A DNA stretch of 64,000 nt, taken from NCBI RefSeq assembly GCF_000234805.1, contig NC_016645.1, forward strand, positions 186,001 to 250,000, in the 5' to 3' direction. The notes beneath the pieces were generated by a model. It was not told the origin of the DNA. It did not search any database and saw only the letters and a list, made by a program, of their open reading frames with translations. Positions 51,699 through 59,517 of this stretch are shown in pieces. A program made the position numbers and the translations under genes. This DNA is from Pyrobaculum ferrireducens (GTDB lineage Archaea; Thermoproteota; Thermoprotei; Thermoproteales; Thermoproteaceae). Numbering within the stretch: position 1 is the stretch's first letter; each line of letters begins with the position of its first letter.

Positions 51699-52700
51699 GT
51701 GTTTGAAATAGCAGAAGTCGGCACGCGCGGCATGACTCTGATATATGGGCCGCCAGGTTCGGGAAAGACCTCAATCGCCATGCGCCTAGCCAGCAAAATA
51801 GACGGCAAAGTGCTCTGGATATCAACCGCGGAGGGCCCCGACCTCCTAACAGAAACCGCCAAGAGGCTGGCGGTAGACCCCTCCAAATTCAACTTCCTAG
51901 ACTTCCCCCGCGCCTTCCAAAAAGACATAGCCCGCTACATCCTAGACCACGTACCCAGCTACAGCGCCTTGGTAATAGACTCAGTGGAGGGCGTCGCCGG
52001 CCGGCAGAACATAGACGTCGTCACCCACTCAGTCCTATATCAAGTAGCGAAGGAGAAGCCAGTCATCCTAGTCGCAGAAGAGGAGACACCCCGAGTGGCA
52101 TACGTGGCAGACCACGTAATACACGTGTGGTACAGGATAAACAGCCTAGGCCACATAGTCAGATACATACAGCTAGAAAAATCAAGAACACGACCACCAA
52201 GCCCCCGCTACATGTTCGAAATAATTGAGGGAGCAGGCATAATGTACATATACCCCACCCCCGCAAGAGGAAAAGGCGAAGTGATCGAAGACGAGAAGCT
52301 AGGCATCACGGCGCCACGCCGAAGCATAATATGCATACACTCAGAGAAAGTAAAGAATATTGTGGATCTTCTTTCTAAAATAAAAGATAGGTCGATATTT
52401 TTAAAGGTAAGCTATTGGACATCATTCCACGGACTAGAAATAAAGGAAGATCAGATACAGATTGTAAGGATATTTCACGATATTTACAAATTAATTTATG
52501 ACCTAGCCACTAACGGCCCAAAAGCAAGCTACCTAGTAGTGGGAGGTCTCCTCAACATGTCAGAAGAAGACCGCAAAGAGTATCTTCTCACCCTAGGTAT
52601 AGCACTGAACTTTGTGGACTTCCTACTGCTTGTAGATGTGGGATCAAAAGAAGAGACAGATCGTCTTAAAAAATACTGTGAGGATATTATTGAAGTTTAG
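51699..52700 (+). CDS. RecA-fold ATPase, KaiC-like, copy B
   Basis: A 333-residue paralogue of the 50027-51205 gene. Walker A is YGPPGSGKTSIAMRLASK near residue 16, Walker B SALVIDSVEGVAGRQ near 90. The core is followed by a C-terminal region with more A/T-ending codons than the surroundings, from about codon 210 on (RSIICIHSEKVKNIVDLLSK). GTG start; TATA AGTATATAAAT near 51667-51678. It diverges from copy A with a C/D sRNA gene between. Confidence 0.65.
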   Translation: MFEIAEVGTRGMTLIYGPPGSGKTSIAMRLASKIDGKVLWISTAEGPDLLTETAKRLAVDPSKFNFLDFPRAFQKDIARYILDHVPSYSALVIDSVEGVAGRQNIDVVTHSVLYQVAKEKPVILVAEEETPRVAYVADHVIHVWYRINSLGHIVRYIQLEKSRTRPPSPRYMFEIIEGAGIMYIYPTPARGKGEVIEDEKLGITAPRRSIICIHSEKVKNIVDLLSKIKDRSIFLKVSYWTSFHGLEIKEDQIQIVRIFHDIYKLIYDLATNGPKASYLVVGGLLNMSEEDRKEYLLTLGIALNFVDFLLLVDVGSKEETDRLKKYCEDIIEV

Positions 52701-52861
52701 AATATGCCAAAGCCGACGTCTACGCCGTTGGTGGGTAGCACGCCCGTGAGCGCTAATACCACAGATACTCCAAATATTCCGAATTTCATTACCACCCTGA
52801 CTGTTTCAAATGTTTTAACCACCTTCATGTACTGTGTTCTGCACCTCTCCGGTGGGTGCAT
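52697..52861 (-). CDS. Possible small single-TM protein
   Basis: A 54-residue frame convergent with ATPase copy B. After MHPPERCRTQYMKVVKTFETVR comes a hydrophobic segment (MKFGIFGVSVVLALTGVL) and a short tail GVDVGFGIF. An AAAATATTACA box around 52877 would fit leaderless translation from ATG 52861. The GC content, TM pattern and promoter support a gene, but no match is known. It could also be chance. Confidence 0.35.
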   Translation of the reverse strand: MHPPERCRTQYMKVVKTFETVRVVMKFGIFGVSVVLALTGVLPTNGVDVGFGIF

Positions 52862-52933
52862 ACAAGTAGGCGTGTAATATTTTTTGTTTGGCAATCCAAA
52901 AAATAGAATAAGGTTGAAGTTTCCTCTCTCTAC

Positions 52934-53794
52934 ATGGAGTTTGGGGTTTTTGACAACCATGCTCATGGTAATGAGTATTTGGGTATTGGTGCTGTTGAGG
53001 TGGTGAGGAGGTTTAGGGCGGCTGGGGGGAGCGGCATAATATTTGTCTCGCTTCTCACGTGGTCTATCGGTGGGAGGCCGGGGGACAGGTACTGGGTTGT
53101 GAAGCTGTACGACCACACTGTGAGGAACGTGGAGGTGGCTCGGGGGGCTGGGCTGGTGTCGGGGGCCGTGGTTGGGGTGCACCCCGCCGAGTGTGTGAAG
53201 CTTCTGGAGGCTGGGTGGGCGCCGGGGGAGGTGGAGGAGTTTATGCGGTGGGCCGCCGACCTCGCGGCTAGGTACGTGGAGGAGGGGAGGGCGGTGGGGC
53301 TGGGGGAGTTTGGGAGGCCTCACTGGCCCGTGCCGCGGGAGGTGAGGGAGCTCTGCGACAGGGTTGTCCTCTATGTGTTGCAGAGGGCTAGGGACGTCGA
53401 CGCGGCTGTCCACCTCCACCTGGAGCGGGAGGGCCAGGCCACTGTGGACTCGGTGGCGCGCCTCGCGGCGGAGGCAGGGGTCGATCCCAGGCGGGTGGTT
53501 ATGCACCACATAGAGGGGGCCTTGGCGGGGTACGCCCACGCCAGGGGCCTCTCGCCGTCCGTGCCCATGGGCCGCAGGGGGGAGTTCGAAGAGGCGCTTA
53601 AGGCTGGCCCCGTGTTTGTGGTGGAGAGCGACTACATAGACGACAGGTCTAGGCCGGGGGCTGTGATTCCGCCGTGGACCCTGGCCTCGAAGCTTAGGCA
53701 GTATGTATCGAAGGGGGTCCTCTCGGCGGACGATATGTACAAGATATGCGTAGAAAACGTGAGGAGTATATACAGATGGAGGCTCCCTCTATAG
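52934..53794 (+). CDS. TatD-like metal-dependent hydrolase, second copy
   Basis: A 286-residue amidohydrolase-fold protein. FDNHAHGNEYLG at the N-terminus, GVHPAE near 80, VGLGEFGRPHW near 120, AAVHLHLEREG near 160, VMHHIEGALAG near 187 and FVVESDYIDD near 228 give a full set of metal ligands. Related to the 28336 protein but clearly different and longer. The substrate is not known. Confidence 0.8.
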   Translation: MEFGVFDNHAHGNEYLGIGAVEVVRRFRAAGGSGIIFVSLLTWSIGGRPGDRYWVVKLYDHTVRNVEVARGAGLVSGAVVGVHPAECVKLLEAGWAPGEVEEFMRWAADLAARYVEEGRAVGLGEFGRPHWPVPREVRELCDRVVLYVLQRARDVDAAVHLHLEREGQATVDSVARLAAEAGVDPRRVVMHHIEGALAGYAHARGLSPSVPMGRRGEFEEALKAGPVFVVESDYIDDRSRPGAVIPPWTLASKLRQYVSKGVLSADDMYKICVENVRSIYRWRLPL

Positions 53795-53839
53795 AGGCCA
53801 TCTGTAATTATATTTATATTTTACAGAAGTTTACTGGTA

Positions 53840-55647
53840 GTGCAGTCAGTTAGAGGGTTGGCAGTTGACCTATCGAAAAGAGCGGCGAATCCTCTCGAAG
53901 ACGTCGGTAGGGCGGCTAGGCTGTTTGGGGGCGGCCGGGGGGTGGCTACTTACTACTTCTGGAGGTTTGGGGGCCACCTGGCCGATCCCCTGTCTGGGGA
54001 TAATCCGCTCATCTTCGCGGCGGGGCCTCTTACTGGGACCGGCGTCCCTATGTCGGGGAGGGCCGCCGCGGTTTTCCGGTCGCCGCTGACGGGGATTCTC
54101 GGGGCTTCTAATCTGGGTGGTAAGCTGGGCCCGGTTATGCGCTTCGCGGGGGTTGATGTGCTGGTGGTGCTGGGCAGGGCCGTGAGGCCGACTTATCTCG
54201 TTGTGCAGGAGGGCCGCGTCGAGTTTAGAGACGCGTCGCACCTCTGGGGGATGGATGCTATTGAGACTGAGGAGGTGTTGCTTAGGGAGCACGGGCGCAA
54301 CGCCGCCGTCCTCGCCATAGGCCCGGCGGGGGAGAACCTTGTGAGGTTCGCCTCTATTAATCACGATATGTGGAGGCAGTTTGGGAGGACTGGCGGGGGC
54401 GCGGTGATGGGGGCTAAGAAGCTGAAGGCGGTGATCTTCGTGCCGGAGAAGAGGCAGGTGGACGTGGCTATGCCGGAGAAGCTCAGCGACTTTCTCAGGA
54501 GGTTTACGCCCTACTTCGTGGGGGAGAAGAGCGTAAAGGCGCTCTTCGAGGGAGGCACGGTGCGCCTCGTGGAGATTGCCAATCAGATGGGGTTCTTCCC
54601 GGCTTACAACTGGCAAAGGGTGTCTCTAGACGGCTGGGAGTCCGTCGCGTGGCCTGCCTTTAAGAAGGGATACTTCGTGAAGCCTGCGGCGTGTATGCAC
54701 TGCCCAGCGGCTTGCCACCGCCTCGTGAGGTCGAGGAAATACGGGATGGATGTGGATATTGAGTACGAGACCATATTCGCGCTGGGGGGCCTCACGGGTT
54801 GCGCCGACCCCGACGAGCTTATTAAGCTAAATGACTTGGCTGATAGGCTGGGGATGGACACCATCTCGCTGGGGGGCGTGGTCGCGTTCGCCATCGAGGC
54901 GGCGAAGCTGGGTAGGCTGAATATGGTGGTTGACTGGGGGTTGCGGGGGGCTTGGCGAGGCTTGTGGAGGACATTGCCTACCGGAGGGGGGTGGGGGATC
55001 TGCTCGCCGAGGGGGTTAGGGAGGCGGCGAGGAGGCTGGGGCTTGAGCACGTCGCTGTGCATGTGCGGGGGCTCGAGCCGGCTGGCTACGACCCGAGGGT
55101 TTTGAAGGGGATGGCGCTTAACTACGCCGTTGGGTACCGGGGCGCCGACCACCTGGCCACTATGGCTTATGCACTGGACATCGGAGGCTACGCCGGCGGG
55201 CCTCAGAGCCTCGGCGAGGAGAAGGTGAGGGCCGTGGCGTATATGGAGGAGGTCTCTGCGCTGTTCGACTCGCTTGTGTTGTGTAAATTCGGCAGGGGGG
55301 TGTACGACATGTATCCAGGCGGCAGGGGCTTTGACACAATAGCCGAGCTCCTTACCTACGTCACCGGGGAGTCGTGGACGGGGGCCTCGGCGCGTGAGGC
55401 GGCGGTTAGGATAGTGAACATGACGCGCCTCCTAAATCTCCAAATGGGGGCGGGCCCCGACTCCCTCCCCGAGAGGTTTTTCAAACCGGTGCGGTTCGAG
55501 GACAAGGAGTACGTGCTGACCCGCGAGGAGCTGGAAAACGCGCTCAAGATCTACTACGGGCTGAGGGGGTGGGACGGCGAGGGGAGGCCTCTGCCCGAGA
55601 CGTTGCGGAGGCTACAACTAGACTTCTTAACGCCGCAGGGCGTTTAG
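53840..55647 (+). pseudogene. Aldehyde ferredoxin oxidoreductase (tungsten), one-base frame break
   Basis: Oxidises aldehydes with tungstopterin and ferredoxin. The first frame (GTG 53840 to about 54930) holds the pterin-binding N-domain and the cluster motif AACMHCPAACHR; the second (about 54935-55647) holds the rest, including the fourth ligand in LVLCKFGRGVYDM. The join is at CTGGGGGTTGCGGG (about 54927-54940): one more G gives DWGVAGGLARLVED in one frame. Combined length about 602 matches intact AOR proteins. Either recently inactivated or a base-call error in a G run. Confidence 0.8.
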
Positions 55648-56841
55648 CACCTTTTTCACTGCCGCGGCCGTGTCCACGGCGTCTTGCTCCGTGAGGTTTG
55701 GCATGACTAGCAGGGTGACTACCCGCTCCGCGGCCCACTCGGCGTTGGGGAGGGGCTTGTACTCCACCCTGCGCCTGTAGTATGGACACGTCCAGGGGCA
55801 GCCGAGGCCGTGGCCCTCCTGTCTCTGGAAGAGGGGGGTTCTGTAGAGGGGGGTTGGGTAGGCCACGAAGACGTTCCCCACGCCCTCCGCCCTCAGCGCC
55901 TCGACGATGTAGTCCCTGGGCCTCCTCAGCTTCTCCACGGCGACGAGGATCTGGACGAGGTGCCAGGAGTGCTTCATGTAGGGCCTCGGCTTGGGTATTG
56001 TGACTAGGTCGCCCTCCAGCGGCGCCAGCTCCTCAAGCAGAGTCTTGACGTAGGCCTCCCTCCGCCTCTGCATCTCCGGCAGTTGCTTAAGCTGGTAATA
56101 CGCCAGCACGCCCTGTATCTCCGTCATGCGGTAGTTGTAGCCCAGCATCTCGTAGCTGTACTTCCCCACCTCGCCGTGTGCCCTTATGAGGCGGGCCCTC
56201 TCGGCGTAGGCCGCCGTGTCCGTGGCGACGGCGCCCCCCTCGCCCGAGGTTATGTGCTTCGTGGCGTATAGGCTGAAGGTGGAGATGTGGCCTATGGAGC
56301 CGGCCCTCCTCCCCCTGTACTCCGCGCCGAGGGCCTGGGCCACGTCCTCCACGATCTTGACCCCGTGCCTCTCGGCAAGCTTCATGAACTGGTCCATCTC
56401 GGCGGGCATGCCGGCTAGGTGCACCACCACCACGGCCTTGGTCTTGTCCGTAATCCTCTCCTCGACGGAGGCCGGGTCTAGGTTCAGCGTCTCTCTGTCG
56501 ATGTCTGCAAATATGGGCACGGCGTTTGCGTGGAGGACGGCGGTCGCCGACGCGGCGAAGGTGAAAGGCGTCGTTATCACCTCGTCCCCCGGCCCCACCC
56601 CCACGGCTTTCAGCGCGGTGTGGAGAGCCGTCGTGCCGTTTGAAACGGCGAGGACGTGCCTCACGCCCAGGTAGGAGGCCAGCTCCGACTCGAAGGCCTT
56701 TACCCACCTGCCGTGCTGCGCCGTCAAGACCCCGGACTTCAGCACCTCGGCAATAGCCTGGAGGACCTCGTCGCTGTACACCACGGGCCTGGCCACGATT
56801 GGCGTCTCCCTCACCGGCTTGCCGCCCTCTATGGCGAGCAT
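55627..56841 (-). CDS. DegT/DnrJ/EryC1 family aminotransferase
   Basis: A 404-residue PLP-dependent sugar aminotransferase or dehydratase. The family motifs are VLAVSNGTTALHTALKAVGVGPGDEVITTPFTFAASA near residue 63, VEDVAQALGAEYRGRRAGSIGHISTFSLYATKHITSGEGGA near 165 (internal aldimine Lys in ATKHIT), and GYNYRMTEIQGVLAYYQL near 229. Acts in nucleotide-sugar or polysaccharide synthesis. It overlaps the aldehyde oxidoreductase stop by 21 bases convergently. Confidence 0.9.
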   Translation of the reverse strand: MLAIEGGKPVRETPIVARPVVYSDEVLQAIAEVLKSGVLTAQHGRWVKAFESELASYLGVRHVLAVSNGTTALHTALKAVGVGPGDEVITTPFTFAASATAVLHANAVPIFADIDRETLNLDPASVEERITDKTKAVVVVHLAGMPAEMDQFMKLAERHGVKIVEDVAQALGAEYRGRRAGSIGHISTFSLYATKHITSGEGGAVATDTAAYAERARLIRAHGEVGKYSYEMLGYNYRMTEIQGVLAYYQLKQLPEMQRRREAYVKTLLEELAPLEGDLVTIPKPRPYMKHSWHLVQILVAVEKLRRPRDYIVEALRAEGVGNVFVAYPTPLYRTPLFQRQEGHGLGCPWTCPYYRRRVEYKPLPNAEWAAERVVTLLVMPNLTEQDAVDTAAAVKKVLNALRR

Positions 56842-56870
56842 AGGTTTTAAAGTAGAGACATATTAAAGCT

Positions 56871-57308
56871 GTGAGGTGGCTCTACCTCACATATGTGGTG
56901 TACTGGTCCGCCTTCCTCATTGCGCTTCTGCTAACCGCCGCGGGGCACCCGCCAATAAGGCCGGAGGCGGTGGCCCAGGCGATAAACGAAACCTCGTCGC
57001 TACCCTACGAGCAGAGGTTCGCCCAAGCCGCGGCGGACTTCGCCATAGTCGCCGCCTTGTCCTACCCCGCGCTTCTATACGCCGCCACTGTATACGGCGC
57101 GGCGACAGCCGCGGCGGCCGCCGCCCTCGGGGCCGCACAGGCGCTTCTCCACGCCGCGGTCTACCACGTGGCGCTCCTCTTCATGGAAGAGGCGGCTAGG
57201 TGGCACCCGCTGGCGCAGAAGCTAGGAAAGAGGAGGAAGGTGGAGTGGGGGCGGTATATACTGTGGGTAGCCGCCTCGATTTCCCTCGCCGGGGTCCTGT
57301 CTCTCTAG
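56871..57308 (+). CDS. Hypothetical membrane protein, 4 TM
   Basis: A 145-residue protein with TM segments at about 3-22 (YLTYVVYWSAFLIALLLTA), 50-72 (FAIVAALSYPALLYAATVYGAA), 75-98 (AAALGAAQALLHAAVYHVALLF) and 124-142 (YILWVAASISLAGVLSL), and a short helical loop. GTG start, just below ACATATTAAAG. No family recognised. Convergent 4-base overlap with the FeS assembly gene. Confidence 0.55.
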   Translation: MRWLYLTYVVYWSAFLIALLLTAAGHPPIRPEAVAQAINETSSLPYEQRFAQAAADFAIVAALSYPALLYAATVYGAATAAAAAALGAAQALLHAAVYHVALLFMEEAARWHPLAQKLGKRRKVEWGRYILWVAASISLAGVLSL

Positions 57309-57691
57309 GCCTGTTGCGCGGCTAGGTACTGCTCGACGATGTCGTAGCCGTAGATCGCCTTGAACATCTCCCTGCCGCGCGGCGTCATCTGCGTCGGGTC
57401 CCAGGGCCTTTCGAAATCAACCTCCACCTCCACGTCCTGGGCCTCGGGCACCGCCGACTGAATCGCGTAGCCCACCTCCTGCGCCACGCTACCGGCGACG
57501 GGGCAACCCACAGCGGTCAGGGTCATGACAACCTTCAAGACGCCGTTCTCCAGCACCACCTTCCTAATCAGCCCCAGGTCGTAGACGTTTATCGGGATCT
57601 CCGGGTCGAAAACCTCTCTAAGCACCTCCACCACCTTCTTAGCCTTATCCGGCGGGAGATTTGTCTCAAATATAGGCTTCTCGTCTTCCAT
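57305..57691 (-). CDS. Fe-S cluster assembly protein, MIP18/PaaD-like (DUF59)
   Basis: A 128-residue protein containing a DUF59 (MIP18) domain: VFDPEIPINVYDLGLIRKVV near residue 30 and the single-cysteine core LTAVGCPVAGSVAQEVGYAIQ near 60. These proteins help mature or transfer FeS clusters; SufT and Cia2 are relatives. I chose ATG 57691 (MEDEKPIFETN). It converges with a membrane protein gene and precedes the TusA-like gene in the other direction. Confidence 0.85.
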   Translation of the reverse strand: MEDEKPIFETNLPPDKAKKVVEVLREVFDPEIPINVYDLGLIRKVVLENGVLKVVMTLTAVGCPVAGSVAQEVGYAIQSAVPEAQDVEVEVDFERPWDPTQMTPRGREMFKAIYGYDIVEQYLAAQQA

Positions 57692-57772
57692 GGTCAACTT
57701 GTCGAATTACAGTTAAAAACGTTAAGGGGGGCCTAGCTGGTTAACTTTAATAAACAGAACGTAGAGGCGGGC

Positions 57773-57985
57773 GTGGAGGTGATTGATGTAAGCGGACAGC
57801 AGTGCCCCGACCCCCTCAAAACCGTGGCGTCTGCGCTGGCCAACGCCCCGGCGGGTGCCAGGTACAGGATAGTGACTGACGACTACATGTGCTACATGAT
57901 GCTCAGGAGGCTCATGGCCCTCAACGACGTGAAAATTCTAGAAGCCGAGGAGGGCGGGCCCTACGTGCTGGTAGTAGAGAAGTAG
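57773..57985 (+). CDS. TusA-family sulfur carrier
   Basis: A 70-residue SirA/TusA-like protein with the sulfur-accepting Cys in IDVSGQQCPDPLKTVASAL near residue 11 (CPxP motif) and the second strand ARYRIVTDDYMCYMML. TusA proteins carry persulfide sulfur to cofactor or tRNA thiolation. GTG start at 57773, below TAACTTTAATAAAC. Its stop is immediately adjacent to the convergent antitoxin-like gene. Confidence 0.85.
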   Translation: MEVIDVSGQQCPDPLKTVASALANAPAGARYRIVTDDYMCYMMLRRLMALNDVKILEAEEGGPYVLVVEK

Positions 57986-58213
57986 CTAGACCAGGGGTAT
58001 CCCCGCCTCCCTCGCCTTTTCTAAAAACTCCTCAACCCCGAGCCCGGCCAGCCTCGCCGCGGTTCTGAAGTCCCCAGTCTCCACGTAGTAGACAAGGGCG
58101 TGCCTCAGCCTCGGCGGCAGTTTGTTTATGAAGTCCCAGTTGGCCTCCCTCCTCCTAATCTGCCTGGCCTCCTCTATAAACGCCAGCCAGAACTCCCTCT
58201 CCACGCTACTCAA
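57986..58213 (-). CDS. UPF0175-like antitoxin, second copy
   Basis: A 75-residue protein with an acidic/basic N-terminal helix (REFWLAFIEEARQIRRREANWDF) and a C-terminal HTH-like motif (ALVYYVETGDFRTAARLAGLGVEEFLEKAREAGI), as in UPF0175 antitoxins. It closely resembles the 58715-58927 protein (shared: RRREA-WDFIN, YYVETGD, R-AG--VE-F). It overlaps the toxin stop by 8 bases, so it follows the toxin in the transcript. Confidence 0.65.
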   Translation of the reverse strand: MSSVEREFWLAFIEEARQIRRREANWDFINKLPPRLRHALVYYVETGDFRTAARLAGLGVEEFLEKAREAGIPLV

Positions 58214-58715
58214 CGCCCAGCCTTCTTAAATCTCTTTTGGCGAAGCGGTGGCCCGTCTCCGCCTGGTACCTCTCTATCTCTTCCCTTAGGCTAATTACGC
58301 CGCGTTGCGCGAGGGCGTGGAGCACGTCTACGGCGCGCATCACCCTAACGCCGCTAAGCTCTTGAACAAAGCTGGGGGCCATCGCGGCCCCTCCATTTTC
58401 CGTAAGCACCGTGTATCCAAACCTAACCCCCGCCGCCAGGCAGACGGCCTCCGGCAAGTCCACGCCTCTCATGGGGAGGGCGCGGGACAGCGATACGACA
58501 CGCCTAGCGTACGTAACCAACTCTTCTGTTTCTGTGAAAAGCGCCATTTTGCCCGAGGCGAGGCCCTCTGTAATCCACGCCAGCGTGTTCTCGCTGAAAA
58601 TCTCGGCGAGTACAGACTCAGGAATGTTTACCACCGTAAAGAGGGTGTACAGAAGATTGCGCCTGCTGTAACGCGCCCAGTCTATCAGAAAGGAGGTATC
58701 GGCTATTGCCTCCAT
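58206..58715 (-). CDS. PIN-domain toxin (DUF3368-like)
   Basis: A 169-residue PIN-fold protein. Asp in IADTSFLIDWA at the N-terminus, Glu in SVLAEIFSENT near residue 36, Asp/Glu in RGVDLPEAVCLAAG near 86, and the YTVLTENGGA segment near 102 mark the acidic site. Domain architecture fits the UPF0175/DUF3368 toxin-antitoxin family seen in archaea. It shares 1 base with the upstream antitoxin and 8 bases with the downstream one, giving the order antitoxin-toxin-antitoxin. Confidence 0.72.
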   Translation of the reverse strand: MEAIADTSFLIDWARYSRRNLLYTLFTVVNIPESVLAEIFSENTLAWITEGLASGKMALFTETEELVTYARRVVSLSRALPMRGVDLPEAVCLAAGVRFGYTVLTENGGAAMAPSFVQELSGVRVMRAVDVLHALAQRGVISLREEIERYQAETGHRFAKRDLRRLGVE

Positions 58716-58927
58716 TACACAGTAGGTATCTTGGCCCTCCTCCTCAGCCCGTCGAATTGCTCCACCCTCATGCCGGCTATCCGCGACGCCACGTATATAT
58801 CGCCAGTCTCGACGTAGTAGATAAGGGCGTATTTAAGCTTAGGCGGTTGCCTATTTATAAAATCCCAGTCGGCCTCCCTCCTCCTAATCTCCCGGGCTTC
58901 CTTGAGGAGCTCCAGCCACTCTGCCAC
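58715..58927 (-). CDS. UPF0175-like antitoxin, first copy
   Basis: A 70-residue protein (EWLELLKEAREIRRREADWDFINRQPPKLKYALIYYVETGDIYVASRIAGMRVEQFDGLRRRAKIPTV in outline), homologous to the 57986-58213 gene. It is the first gene of the module and directly touches the PIN-domain toxin (stop and start share a base), consistent with coupled translation. Its HTH would autoregulate the operon. Shorter than typical UPF0175 (about 80-90). Confidence 0.65.
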   Translation of the reverse strand: MAEWLELLKEAREIRRREADWDFINRQPPKLKYALIYYVETGDIYVASRIAGMRVEQFDGLRRRAKIPTV

Positions 58928-58974
58928 GCACTCCCGGGGGCGTAGTGTTATAAACCTTTGCCCACGCTCCAGAC

Positions 58975-59517
58975 ATGTACGAGGGGAAGTTCTACCGCCT
59001 CCTCCACCCGAGGCCCACCGTTATCATCGCGTCGAGATGCCCCAACGGCCGCGTAAACCTCATGCCGGCCTCCTGGAACACCCCCGTCTCAGAAGAGCCG
59101 CCCACGATCGCCGTGGCCGTGGAGAGGGAGGCGTATACACACCAGTGCCTCCAGCACCACAGATACGCCACCCTCAACGTACTCCCCATAGACGCCGCCG
59201 ACTTGATATACAAACTCGGCACCGTAAGCGGCAGAGATGTGGACAAGGCGTCGCAGTTCGGGGTAAAGCTGGAGCCCTCCACAAAGGTAGACGTGCCGAG
59301 AGTCGCCGGCGCCCTGGCGGTCTACGAGGTGGAGGTGTACAAAGAGGTGGAGGTGGGCGAGGTGACGCTCTACATCTTCCACGTCTTAGAGACCTGGGCC
59401 GCCCCGGGCGCGGCCGACCAGTGGGGATTCGACTTTAAAAAGGTCAACATCCCCCTCCACGGCGCGGGGAGGGCCTTCTACCGCGTCGACCCCAAGCCCG
59501 TCTTCGCCAAGAAGTAG
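58975..59517 (+). CDS. Flavin reductase-like domain protein
   Basis: A 180-residue FMN-binding split-barrel protein of the flavin reductase family. Core segments are TVIIASRCPNGRVNLMPASWNTPVSEEPPTIAVAVERE (residues 14-52) and ATLNVLPIDAADLIYKLGTVSGRDVDK (63-90). It would bind FMN/FAD and reduce it with NAD(P)H, or act as a ferric or flavin-dependent oxidoreductase partner. Leaderless ATG below TGTTATAAACC. Its last 132 bases overlap the convergent VWA gene. Confidence 0.82.
   Translation: MYEGKFYRLLHPRPTVIIASRCPNGRVNLMPASWNTPVSEEPPTIAVAVEREAYTHQCLQHHRYATLNVLPIDAADLIYKLGTVSGRDVDKASQFGVKLEPSTKVDVPRVAGALAVYEVEVYKEVEVGEVTLYIFHVLETWAAPGAADQWGFDFKKVNIPLHGAGRAFYRVDPKPVFAKK

Noticed and set aside
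52697-53539. 280-codon minus-strand frame opposite the second TatD-like gene
   Set aside because: Pro/His/Arg-rich shadow of the coding strand; only the distal 54 codons outside the TatD-like gene could be real.
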